Shown: piece after piece, positions 1 to 9,407 of the stretch
Numbering within the stretch: position 1 is the first letter of the stretch
Layout: each line of letters starts with the position of its first letter
Source: Costus lasius
Taxonomy: Eukaryota > Streptophyta > Magnoliopsida > Zingiberales > Costaceae
DNA: 64,000 bases
Direction: 5' to 3'
NCBI GenBank assembly: GCA_027563935.2
Contig: CM050451.1
Coordinates: forward strand, 33,061,565-33,125,564
Made by a program: the position numbers and the translations under genes
The notes under the pieces: generated by a model
The model's input: only the letters and a program-made list of their open reading frames with translations
The model's database searches: none
Told to the model about the DNA's origin: nothing

Positions 1-186
1 GCTTGCATCTTTTGCTTCCAAGACGCCATCTAGAAATGGCTATGGTATGAATCGTTTTCATTCATGCAGAATTTTATAAGTTGATCATAACGCATGCAAA
101 GATCGTAGAAACCCCTTTCCGCTGCATCTTAACCTCCATATGCGCCTATAGGGTTTCGCCCCCCTTAGTTATAGGGGACTCTTTCA
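1..186 (+). repeat. Element A 5' LTR, 3' end only
   Basis: These are the last 186 bp of an LTR, ending CTTTCA immediately before the primer binding site. The segment is the same as 9161-9346 of the 3' LTR. The C4/G4 inverted repeat typical of this family's LTR end is present just before the terminus. Confidence 0.95.
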
Positions 187-188
187 AT

Positions 189-200
189 TGGTATCAGAGC
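189..200 (+). other. Primer binding site of element A
   Basis: TGGTATCAGAGC lies two bases after the LTR end. It is complementary to the 3' end of plant initiator methionine tRNA, the usual primer for minus-strand synthesis in plant copia elements. Confidence 0.93.
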
Positions 201-1081
201 AAAGTTAATGCATGTTTTTATGATTGCTTAAACGTTTAGTGATCCATGTATGCCATGATTGCTTACATCTATAACATGCGAAATTTACATGTTAAGTTGC
301 TTCTTGCGAAACTTACATATATATTGCCTTTGCGCATGTTTGTTGGCGCATCTTAGGTTTTTTCCAAAATCTTATATCATGCGCGACTCTCATTAGATCT
401 AAGAGGCGCCTGCTTTAAACCCTTAGACGGGTTATTAGGGTTGAAGTCATCCTCTAGGTTAGATCCAACTGGTCTGATCAGACTATCTGACAGCCTAGAT
501 GGGTCGACCAGATAGCACCTGTGCGCAAGCACGAGGTGGCTATAGGTCGACTGCATCAAAGGCGTGTAGCGATGTCTGATTGAGACAACCTATGAACGCA
601 CATGAGTTAGGCCCGGGGTCACACCCTCTTGCCAGACCTCATTGTGGTCGTTCAGCCCTTGCGCATGCATGGTTGACCATTAGGTCGACTCAAGTCAGTT
701 AGGACTTGGTGCATGCAAGGGCAGTGGATCTGACTAGGCTGGATGAGTGGATCCCTAGTAATGGACCGTCGTAAGGCAGCAGGGCAAATAGGGAAAAATA
801 AAATTAATCTCAATGGGGTTTTTTCAAAATTTTATTTTTCATGATTGGATCACATGCTGATTGGATACCATATGTATGTTTATTTAATCTTATGTGGGCT
901 GCCCATTTAATGTGTGCTGTGCTGGTGCCTGCGTGCCTGGAATTTTATTGTAAATTAATTCTTATTTTTGTGATCTGCGAATCACAATTTAATTAATTTA
1001 TACAATGTTATTGACCTGCGTGTCAATCTTGTCTAGATAGATTAATTTGTAAATTAGTCAGACAAGAGCACAGAGCACACT

Positions 1082-1138
1082 TGGCAGAGGCGCTTGCAGT
1101 AGAGGCTTGACCAGGTGGCAGGTCCAGGGTTCGACTCT
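1082..1138 (+). promoter_or_regulatory. tRNA-like A-box/B-box pair in leader A
   Basis: TGGCAGAGGCGC (1082-1093) resembles an RNA polymerase III A box. GGTTCGACTCT (1128-1138) differs from the B-box consensus GGTTCGANTCC at one position. Spacing is tRNA-like. GGTCCAG before and CTGGGACC after the B box can form a T-arm-like stem. This could be an old tRNA or SINE fragment captured by the family, or an internal signal. Pol III activity is inference. Confidence 0.5.
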
Positions 1139-1482
1139 GGGACCAGGCGCATTTTCCCTGGTGGGCGCACCTCAGCTGCAAATGGCGCTTGGGCCCTGGT
1201 TTGGGCCAGATGAGCAGCAAAAGTCCCATGAAGAAAAAAAAACAAGTGAAGACTTAAGTTTGGTTAAGGTCTTACTTAGGCTTATTGGGCTTTTACCACA
1301 TAAGATCAGCATGCTTTCTTTTATTGCTTATATAATTGGAAATGCATGTGTTTATCTTCTGCTATCACCATAGGAATTGCATGATAGTGAAGAAGATAAA
1401 AGACCGTTAAAATCCAACGCTAAAATATCAAGCTCGTAAGCCTTCTGACGCGAAACCTCACTGTTCTGACTATCGTTGGAGC

Positions 1483-1508
1483 CGTGTTGTACCCACTCAG
1501 TGGGCACG
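1483..1508 (+). ncRNA. Leader hairpin H1 (TTGTA bulge)
   Basis: Outer stem CGTG/CACG, 5-nt bulge TTGTA, inner stem CCCAC/GTGGG, loop TCA. The same arrangement is at 20837-20862 (minus), 24928-24953, 42498-42523 and 60161-60186. In E the last outer pair is G to A mismatched. It is a sibling of the hairpin at 1689-1720. Structure is predicted by eye from pairing. Confidence 0.6.
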
Positions 1509-1688
1509 TCCATCTATCTTCAGACGGTGCGGGATTACACCTGCGTGTTACAGAGAAGGGATTTATCGCTTCTCGTTGCTCAGCAAAGCACGTGGTGGTC
1601 CAGGGAGTAGGTCGGGTCAGCTTGACCATGTAGGCTACATATGTGGCGCATATGGTAGCGCATGGAGGCAGCCATCTGTGGGGTCAGA

Positions 1689-1720
1689 GATTGTGTTGTA
1701 CCAACTCAGTTGGCACAGTT
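1689..1720 (+). ncRNA. Leader hairpin H2 (TTGTA bulge), sibling of H1
   Basis: Outer stem GATTGTG/CACAGTT (two G-U wobbles), the same 5-nt bulge TTGTA, inner stem CCAAC/GTTGG, loop TCA. Compared with H1 the stems differ by paired changes: C-G to A-T in the inner stem and C-G to T-A in the outer stem. Copies at 42704-42735 (D) and 60368-60399 (E) have a perfect 7-bp outer stem GACTGTG/CACAGTC. C has one mismatch there (25134-25165). B keeps it with a wobble (20625-20656, minus). Confidence 0.6.
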
Positions 1721-1862
1721 TGCTGGATTGCCCAGATGAAGGGGAATCGCACGGGTTGGCGATTGGCAGGGACTGCCTACCAGAGATTAGTGCTTGTACT
1801 CTCTGTGCATCTTATCTCGCCTGAGCGGGACGCGGAGACCAAGTATGAAATCTGGATCCCAT

Positions 1863-1928
1863 CTCACTAAAAGAGTACTACTCTTTCGGGCTGTTTTGCT
1901 GGATTTTTCAGCCAGATAAAATAGTGAG
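1863..1928 (+). ncRNA. Three-way-junction RNA upstream of gag
   Basis: A closing stem CTCACTA/TAGTGAG encloses hairpin AAAGAGT/ACTCTTT (1870-1886) and hairpin GGCTG/CAGCC (1889-1913). The unit ends about 95 nt before the gag ATG. Homologues are at 20417-20482 (B, minus), 25308-25374 (C), 42878-42942 (D) and 60542-60608 (E). The third stem is GGCTG/CAGCC in A and E but GACTG/CAGTC in C and D, a compensatory pair change. Possible roles are packaging, dimerisation or translation control; none is shown. Confidence 0.6.
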
Positions 1929-2022
1929 AAAAAGAATCTTTCTTAAGTCCTGATTGATTCTTGACATTGATACTGACCTTGCTGTTCTTGCATTGTTGTA
2001 GATACCTGCAGCAACGAACACC

Positions 2023-3473
2023 ATGAGCTTCAATGTGCGATCCCTACTGGAAAGGAAGAAGTTTGCTGGGCCGAACTTCTCAGACTGGTTCGGACACCTT
2101 AAGATTGTTCTTAAGGCAGAGAGGAAACTGTATGTCCTCGAGACGGCTATACCACCTCAACCCGCTCCGAACGCCGCAAGGGCGGTTCGGGAAGCTTGTG
2201 AAAAGCACGTCAATGATAGCATTGATGTCGCTTGCCTGATGCTAGCGTCTATGACGCCACCGCTGCAGCGTCAGCATGAGGATATGTCTGCTATAGACAT
2301 GATAGCAAACCTCAAGATGCTGTATGCTGCACAGGCGAGGACAGAACGCTATAATTTGACAAAGCTGTTCTTTCAGAGCAAACTGGCTGAAGGGAGCCCA
2401 GTGGGAGCTCACGTGCTCAAGATGATTGGGCACAAGGAGGCTCTAGAGAAACTGGGGCATACCATCAATCAGGAGCTTGCTGTAGACATTATTCTGCAGT
2501 CTCTCCTGCCCTCTTTCGATGCGTTCATCATTAACTTTAATATGAACAAAATCGATTGTACTCCGGCAGAGCTGCTGAACATGCTCTTGACTACTGAGGA
2601 GACTCTGAAGGGAAAGCCTTCGACCTCTGTCTTAATGGTTCCTTCTAGGAACAAGAAGAAGGGGAAGAAGGGCAAGACCCCTGTCAAGAGTTACAGCAAG
2701 GCTCTGAAGCAAAAGGTTAAGCGGTCAAAGGAATACAGATGTTTCCACTGTGGCCAGCTGGGTCACTGGAAAAAGGACTGTAAAGCGCTCCAAGGAGATA
2801 AGAGGGGAAGCATCGCTTCTGGCTCAGGTATTTACGTGACGGAAGTCATGGTTTCATCTTCTTCTATTTCATGGGTGTTGGACACTGCATGTGGAGTTCA
2901 CATTTGTTCAAATGTACAGGAACTCAAGAGAAGAAGGCAGGTGGGACAGCATGAGGTGGACCTACGAGTTGGAAACGGGGCACGGGTTGCTGCTGTTGCT
3001 ATAGGAGACTATTTCATCTCTTTGCCATCTGGAATTGTATTAGAACTGAACAATTGTTATTTTGTTCCCAGCATTACTAAGAATATTATCTCCATTCCTG
3101 CTCTTGTCAGGAAGGGATTTTCCTTTGAATGCAATATTTCAAAGTGTGTTCTTTCTTTGGATAATATTGTTTATGCTACTGGTTCAATTAACAATGGGTT
3201 ATTCATGTTGGACATGGAATGTTCTATACAAAACATTGATATTAAGAAAGCCAAATATGCTGATGACAGCACCTTGCTATGGCATAGTCGTTTAGGCCAT
3301 ATTAACAAGAAACGCATTAAGCGGTTGCATGATCATGGACTGCTGGGATCATTCTCCTATAAGGAGATTGATACATGCAAAGCTTGTTTAATGGGTAAAA
3401 TGACGAAGTCACCTTTTCCTCACAAAGGTCAAAGGGCTTCAGGTTTGCTTGACCTTATACACAGCGATGTGTG
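2023..3473 (+). pseudogene. Element A gag-pol, 5' part (Gag, protease, pre-integrase)
   Basis: This is the first 483 codons of the copia polyprotein, starting at the ATG where the leader ends. Residues 1 to about 230 are a copia-type Gag (UBN2-like). A CCHC zinc knuckle lies at residues 240-253 (CFHCGQLGHWKKDC). The protease has DTACG in place of the usual D-S/T-G-A (Asp at 287). An HHCC zinc finger preceding integrase uses H421, H426, C452 and C455. The first integrase catalytic Asp is residue 482 (HSDVCG). Immediately after it solo LTR S1 intervenes, so translation reads into the LTR and stops at 3492. The rest of the frame resumes after S1. Apart from the insertion I see no stop or frameshift. 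Confidence 0.92.
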
Positions 3474-5192
3474 TGTTGGGGTATGCCCTTAAGGCTAATG
3501 TTTGAGGCCTTTGGGATTGTAACAGTATCATGTTATAAACTTTTGTATTTATAAAGGCATGGTTATTATTCAGGTTGTTACCTTGTCTGCAGTAATAAGT
3601 GTACTACTGAATAATGTCTCAAAGCTGTTCAGCTAGGCTGACATGCTATAAAGTCCTTAGTCGAGATATCTTGGTGAACTTGAGACAGCCTTGATATGCT
3701 TGAGACTAATATGTGTTCTAATCTTATAGGATGCTTCGAGCATGGAATAAGATGTAGACTCATGGGTACATTGGATGTACTGGACAGACCCTACTGGTAT
3801 ATTCCATTGCTTGTCACAATGTGAATAATCCTTGTTTGCATCAAGTGGCACATGTCCTTTGACTTGAGATCACTTGTATTTCTAAATGATGAATGTCATT
3901 ATTTTGAGGTAGTTCAATATCATTTGAAAGATAATGGTTATAGACTATCTTGGATAATGATCATGAGTCAGGTTCGGATACTAGTGATAGATAAAGGATT
4001 GCCGTCTCCTTGTGGAAGGAGTGTGGTGTTCTAAAGGGGCCCCCCTTATATGAGATGATTGAGAAAGTGTATGGCCATACCCAGATGACTATGTTCATCT
4101 GATCTAATCATGCTCATCATATTGGAGCTACAAGTTTGACACACTTGTCCAATAAGAACATCCAGTGGCAAAGGAAACATGTATGCCTTGTGAAATGATT
4201 CACACTTGTGCTGTGGTTTGGGTGTAGTCTTGGAAGACTCTTTCCTTTATATCGGGAGACAGTGATGTGTTGCTAGATACCCCTCACTGATTGTGATAAC
4301 GTGAGTTATCGTTACCGACATTTAAAGGAAACCCTTAGGGTCGCACAATTTGATGATATGGCTTACTTAAGTCAGATCGTGTGGACTGAATTGTTTTAGT
4401 TCAGTTAAAAGGAGATTAGACTCTGATTGTAAGTGAGATCTGGTCTGATCATGTTTGATTGATTAGGGCTTCAGATCAGTAAGCTTCGATCGAGAGTATG
4501 GATGCTAGATCGAAGAGATCAAGAGCATCAAGAGATGAACGGTTAGATCTTGAACCGTTTGGTTCATAGAGATCTAGACCATGGCTTGGGCTGGTTTAAT
4601 TTGGGTTTTTGAACCGAATTGAGTTGAACCTAATTGGCTTGAACCGGTTCACATGGGTGAACGTATGGTTCAAGGTTTAAAGGCATCTTGGGCGGTTTTT
4701 CTTCAAGTGGTCGCATGGCTTGATAACCTTCCATATTTGGAAGTGTAACGCCATCACTTGAATGAGAAAAACCTCAACGCAATTTGCCAATTACTCTCTT
4801 GTCTCCTTCATTCGACGAAGGGAGGACTCTTGGACAAGGTAGCTCTCGGCCAAGCACATCTCGTCATCAACACACGACAAGGAACTTTGGGGAGATCTCT
4901 TGCTAGCACAAGGAAGATCCTAAAGGGTAGCCATCTCTCATCTAGTGTGTGTTTTCTTTGGAGGAGTGCTTACTTGCCCTCTTGCTTCCAAGCCGACACC
5001 CTTTATCATGGCTATGGTAAAAGATCTCAAACTTGATCTTTGCAATACATATAAAGTTGATCATATATATGTGTTCATGCAAACGATTTTATTGAAACCC
5101 TAGAAGAGTACATTTTCCGCATGCTCTAGGGTTCGCCCCCCTCTTGAAAGGGGTTTTATCTGCCTGCGCTCCCCCTTGAAGGGGACCCTTCA
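3474..5192 (+). repeat. Solo LTR S1 inside element A gag-pol
   Basis: A complete 1719-bp LTR of the same family, TGTTGGGG...CTTCA, is flanked by GTGTG on both sides (3469-3473 and 5193-5197). The empty site can be read in element C near 26922. It has no internal region, so it is the product of LTR-LTR recombination of an earlier insertion. Its 3' end has a doubled C4/G4 hairpin block, shared with S2. It holds no gene. Confidence 0.96.
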
Positions 5193-7631
5193 GTGTGTGG
5201 GCCATTTAGTAAACATGCCAGAGGTGGTTATCAGTACTTCATCACCTTCACTGATGATTTCAGTAGATACGGGTATGTCTATTTAATGAGACATAAAAGT
5301 GAATCTTTTGACAAGTTCAAAGAGTTCAAGAATGAAGTACAAAATCAGCTTGGCCGAAATATCAAGGCACTTCGTTCTGATCGAGGTGGAGAATACCTAA
5401 GTCGAGAGTTTACTGACTATCTAAAGGAGTGTGGGATTATCTCACAGCTCACTCCGCCAGGAACACCGCAATGGAATGGTGTGTCTGAGAGGAGAAATAG
5501 AACGTTACTTGATATGGTTCGTTCTATGATGAGTCAGGCTACTCTTCCATATTCCTTTTGGGGTTTTGCACTGGAAACAGCTGCAAAGGTACTAAACCGA
5601 GTGCCATCCAAGGCAGTTTCTAAGACTCCATATGAGTTATGGTATGGGAAACAGCCGAGCTTGACATTTATCAAGATCTGGGGTTGCGAGGCTTATGTCA
5701 AAAAGCTCGCCTCTGGGAAACTGGAGAGCAGATCTGAGAAATGTATCTTTGTCGGTTACCCTAAGGAAACTAAGGGTTATTATTTCTACGATCCCAAAGA
5801 GAACAAGGTATTTGTTGCTCGGACGGCCATTTTTCTTGAGAAGGAGTTTCTTCTGCAAGAGGCCAATGGGAGAGAAATAAAGTTGGATGAGAATCCAGAG
5901 GATGGACAAAGTGCTCAAGCACAGTTGGATGAGCCTGAGCCGGTAGAACAGGTTACTGAACAACCTGAGGCTCAGATATCACGGGAACCGCGAAGATCGG
6001 GAAGGATTCGTCGACAGCCTGAGCGCTATGACGGAGTCTACATCATTGATAATGATGAACCCCTTACTTATGCGGATGCGGTCAGTGGACCGGAGTCAGC
6101 GAGATGGCTTGAAGCTATGCGCGCCGAGATGGATTCCATGTCAGATAACCAAGTTTGGGATTTGGTTGATCCGCCTCCGGGAGTTATCCCTATAGGCTGT
6201 AAATGGATCTTCAAGAAGAAGATTGACATGGATGGTAACGTGGTTACCTATAAAGGCAGGCTAGTTGCGAAAGGTTTCAAACAAATCTACGGGATAGATT
6301 ATGATGAAACTTTCTCACCTGTGGCCATGTTTAAGTCTATTCGGATTCTTTTCGCGATAGCAGCATATTACGATTATGAGATTTGGCAAATGGATGTGAA
6401 AACTGCTTTCCTGAATGGAAATCTGGATGAGGATGTGTATATGACACAACCTGAAGGTTTCACTAATCCATCAGATCGTCATAAAATATGCAAATTAAAG
6501 AAGTCTATTTATGGACTTAAACAAGCATCTAGGAGCTGGAATATTCGTTTTGATGAATCAGTCAATGAATTTGGTTTCATCAAGAACGAGGATGACCCGT
6601 GTGTATATAAGAGGTTTAGTGGGAGCGTGATTACTTTCCTAGTCCTCTACGTCGATGATATCTTGATCATTGGAAATGACATTCCTGAAATGCATGCGGT
6701 TAAGGCATGGTTAAGGAAATGTTTCCAGATGAAAGATTTAGGAGAAGCAGCCTATGTATTAGGTGTGAAGATCTACAGGGATAGATCTAAGAGGCTTCTC
6801 GGGCTGTGCCAGAGTACTTACATCGATAAAGTCCTGGAGAGATTCCATTTAGAGAATTCTAAAAGAGGATATCTTCCAGTCAGACATGGTCTGAATCTTT
6901 CGAAGAGTCAGTGTCCACAAACACAGACTGAGAAAGATGAAATGGACAATACGCCTTATGCTTCGGCTATTGGGTCCATTATGTATGCGATGTTGTGTAC
7001 TCGCCCAGACGTCGCTTACGGGTTAAGCGTGACCAGTCGGTTCCAAAGTAATCCAGGTCAGGCACACTGGATTGCAGTCAAGAACATTTTAAAATATCTG
7101 CGGAGGACCAAAGATATGTTCTTGATATATGGTGGTCAGGAAGAACTCAGTATTGAAGGATATACTGACGCTTCGTTCCAGTCTGACCAGGATGATTTCC
7201 GATCGCAATCAGGCTATGTTTTTAGCTTGAATGGAGGAGCGGTGGTGTGGAAAAGTTTCAAACAGTCAACTGTTGCTGATTCCACAACAGAAGCCGAGTA
7301 TGTTGCAGCCTCGGAAGCATCCAAGGAGGCAGTGTGGATTCGTAAGTTCGTGAGAGAACTTGGTGTCGTTCCTTCGAGTGCAGATCCTTTGGTTATCTTT
7401 TGTGATAACACTGGAGCAATCGCACAAGCAAAGGAACCACGGTCGCACCAGAAGTCCAAGCACATACAGAGACGGTTTCACTTGATCCGGGAGATCATAA
7501 ATCGTGGCGAGATCAAAGTCTGCAAGGTTCATACAGATGACAATCTGGCAGACCCGCTTACCAAGCCTCTGGCGCAGCAGAAGCATGAGAAGCACTGTAA
7601 TAATATGGGTTTGAGATTTCTCAACCATTAG
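5193..7631 (+). pseudogene. Element A gag-pol, 3' part (integrase, RT, RNase H)
   Basis: This continues the polyprotein after S1; 5193-5197 is the duplicated target site. Counting through the excised site, integrase D545 (SDRGGEY) and E581 (NGVSERRNRT) complete a D-D35-E triad. Next come the RSGRIRRQPERY linker, reverse transcriptase with YVDD (D970, D971), and RNase H starting with GYTDASF (D1141) and containing TEAEY and CDNTGA. It ends TAG at 7631 after NMGLRFLNH. The two parts sum to 3885 bp with one target-site copy removed, exactly the length found in element B, so A had a full frame when S1 landed. It opens at a GTG only because the frame enters from the LTR, which is not a real start. 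Confidence 0.92.
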
Positions 7632-7640
7632 ATTAAGTGC

Positions 7641-7650
7641 AAGTGGGAGA
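7641..7650 (+). other. Polypurine tract of element A
   Basis: AAGTGGGAGA lies one base before the 3' LTR, the expected place for the plus-strand primer. The same tract precedes the 3' LTR in C (29360-29369), D (46930-46939) and, on the minus strand, B (14733-14742). Confidence 0.88.
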
Positions 7651-7651
7651 T

Positions 7652-9346
7652 TGTTGGGGTATGCCCTTAAGGCTAATGTTTGAGGCCTTGGGATTGTATC
7701 AGTATCATGTAATAAACTTTTATGTTTATAAAGGCATGGTTGTTATTCAGTTTGTTACATTGTCTACTGCAATAAGTGTACTTCTGAATAATGTCTCAAA
7801 GCTGTTCAGCTAGGCTGACATGCTGTAATGTCCTTAGTCGATATATCTTGGTGAACATGAGACAGCCTTGATATGGTTAAGACTAATGTGTGTTCTAATC
7901 TTATAGGATGCTTCGAGCATGGAATAAGATGTAGACTCATGGGTACATTGGATGTACTGGACAGACCCTACTAGGTTATTCAATTGCTTGTCACAATGTG
8001 AATAATCCTTGATTGCAACAAGTGGCACATTTCCTCTGACTTGAGATCACTTGTGTTTCTAAATGATGATTGTCATTGTTTTGAGGTAGTTCAATATCAT
8101 TTGAAACATAATGGTTATAGACTATCTTGGATGGTGAGCTTGAGTCAGGTTAGGGCACTAGTGATAGATATAGGATTGCCGTCTCCTTAATTGGAGAGTG
8201 ATATTCTAAGGGGCCCCCCTGGATGAGATGATTGAGAAAGTGTATGGCCATACCCAAGTGACTATGTTCATCTGATCTAATCATGCTCATCATATTGGAG
8301 TTACAGGCTTGACATGCTTGTCCAATAAGAACATCCAGTGGCAAAGGAATTATGCATGCCTGGTGAATTGGATTCACACTTGTGCTGTATTTTGGGTGTA
8401 GTCTTGGAAGATTCTTTCCTTTCTATCGGGAGACAGTGATGTGTTGCTAGATACCCCTCACTGATCGTGATGACGTGAGTTATCGTTACCGACATTTAAA
8501 GGAAACCCTCAGGGTCGCACAATTTGATGATATGGCTTACTTAAGTCAGATCGTGTGGACTGAATTGTTTTAGTTCAGTTAAAAGGAGATTAGACTCTGA
8601 TTGTAAGTGAGATCTGGTCTGATCATGTTTGATTGATTAGGGCTTCAGATCGGTAAACTTCGATTGAGAGAATGGATGCTAGATCGGTGAGATCAGGAGC
8701 ATCAAGAGATTAACGGTCAGATCTTAAGCCTTAGGGGTTTATTATGATCTGGACTGATTGCTTGGTTTATTTGGTTATTGAACCAAAGTCAAGTGAACCG
8801 GCTCAATGGATGAGCGCATGGTTCAAGGGTGAATTGGATTTGCGATTGGGTAAACCCATGATCGCAACTTGAGAAGTGACTTGCTATTTTTAGATAGCAC
8901 TTCTTCTTATCGTGGCCATGCCTCACGATAGCCTCTATTCACGCCTCTCCTCTTGGTTCGTCGCTCACTCTAGTTTTGACGAGAGAACACATTTTCGTGT
9001 GTGAAAAACTGGTGGACGACAAGGAGAAAAGACGCCAAGCAAGAATGAACTCTCTCTTCCCTTCAAGCGATCAAGACACCTTGGACGATCCTTGCTAGCA
9101 CAAGGAGCATCAAGGAAGGAGCGCATCTTCATCTTGTGTGCGAGACTTTGGAGAAGAGGCGCTTGCATCTTTTGCTTCCAAGACGCCATCTAGAAATGGC
9201 TATGGTATGAATCGTTTTCATTCATGCAGAATTTTATAAGTTGATCATAACGCATGCAAAGATCGTAGAAACCCCTTTCCGCTGCATCTTAACCTCCATA
9301 TGCGCCTATAGGGTTTCGCCCCCCTTAGTTATAGGGGACTCTTTCA
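7652..9346 (+). repeat. Element A 3' LTR
   Basis: Complete 1695-bp LTR from TGTTGGGG to CTTTCA. A TTTATAAAGG motif about 70 bp in is a possible TATA box. Near the end, CCCC (9321-9324) and GGGG (9334-9337) form a short inverted repeat conserved in every LTR of this family here. No gene. Confidence 0.95.
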
Positions 9347-9407
9347 CTTTCTTCTCCCATGCCTGGTGCTAGCCTCGGGAAGAAGATCCAAGCCTTGGGG
9401 AGATATC
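9347..9407 (-). repeat. Scrap of an old related LTR
   Basis: This short segment lies between element A and S2. Read on the minus strand it weakly resembles the GCTAGCA...AAGG part of the family's LTR. It joins 12799-13029 across S2 (shared ATATC) and 31511 across element B (shared ATAGA). I read the three as one degraded LTR that hosted these insertions. Confidence 0.45.

Larger units (their letters stand above)
201..2022 (+). other. Long 5' leader of element A
   Basis: About 1.8 kb of untranslated sequence lies between the primer site and the gag ATG. The short frames in it are not shared between copies, so I see no coding function. It contains tRNA-like A and B boxes (1082-1138) and, from about 1430, a region dense in perfect short inverted repeats, including GGTCA-GCT-TGACC near 1615-1627. 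The same layout recurs in B, C, D and E. Confidence 0.85.
1..9346 (+). mobile_element. Ty1/copia element A (5' end outside window)
   Basis: This is an autonomous-type copia retrotransposon. In order it has the last 186 bp of the 5' LTR, an initiator-Met primer site, a leader of about 1.8 kb, one gag-pol frame (Gag, protease, integrase, reverse transcriptase, RNase H), a polypurine tract and a complete 3' LTR. The visible 186 bp of the 5' LTR match the end of the 3' LTR (9161-9346) without a difference that I can see. Gag-pol is split by solo LTR S1. The bases after the 3' LTR (CTTTC, 9347-9351) are the candidate 3' target-site duplication; its partner lies outside the window. Confidence 0.95.

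Noticed and set aside
1843..2001. Possible intron in the leader: GTATGA at 1843 and TTGTAG at 2001 before the gag ATG.
   Set aside because: The signals fit a plant intron, but there is no transcript evidence, and the stretch contains the conserved three-way junction, which better explains its conservation.
7266..7628. Antisense frames of 80-120 codons opposite integrase and RNase H (e.g. 5637-5963, 7266-7628, 16420-16746).
   Set aside because: They are shadows of the conserved pol frame. Their repetition follows from the family's copies.
7834..8028. A 64-codon antisense frame found in nearly every LTR copy (e.g. 3657, 7834, 9590, 10647, 18805, 22152, 29553, 39718, 47122, 57359).
   Set aside because: It recurs because the LTRs are copies of each other. 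It begins with GTG, not ATG, and is broken by an indel in element B's LTR. No sign of selection beyond LTR similarity.
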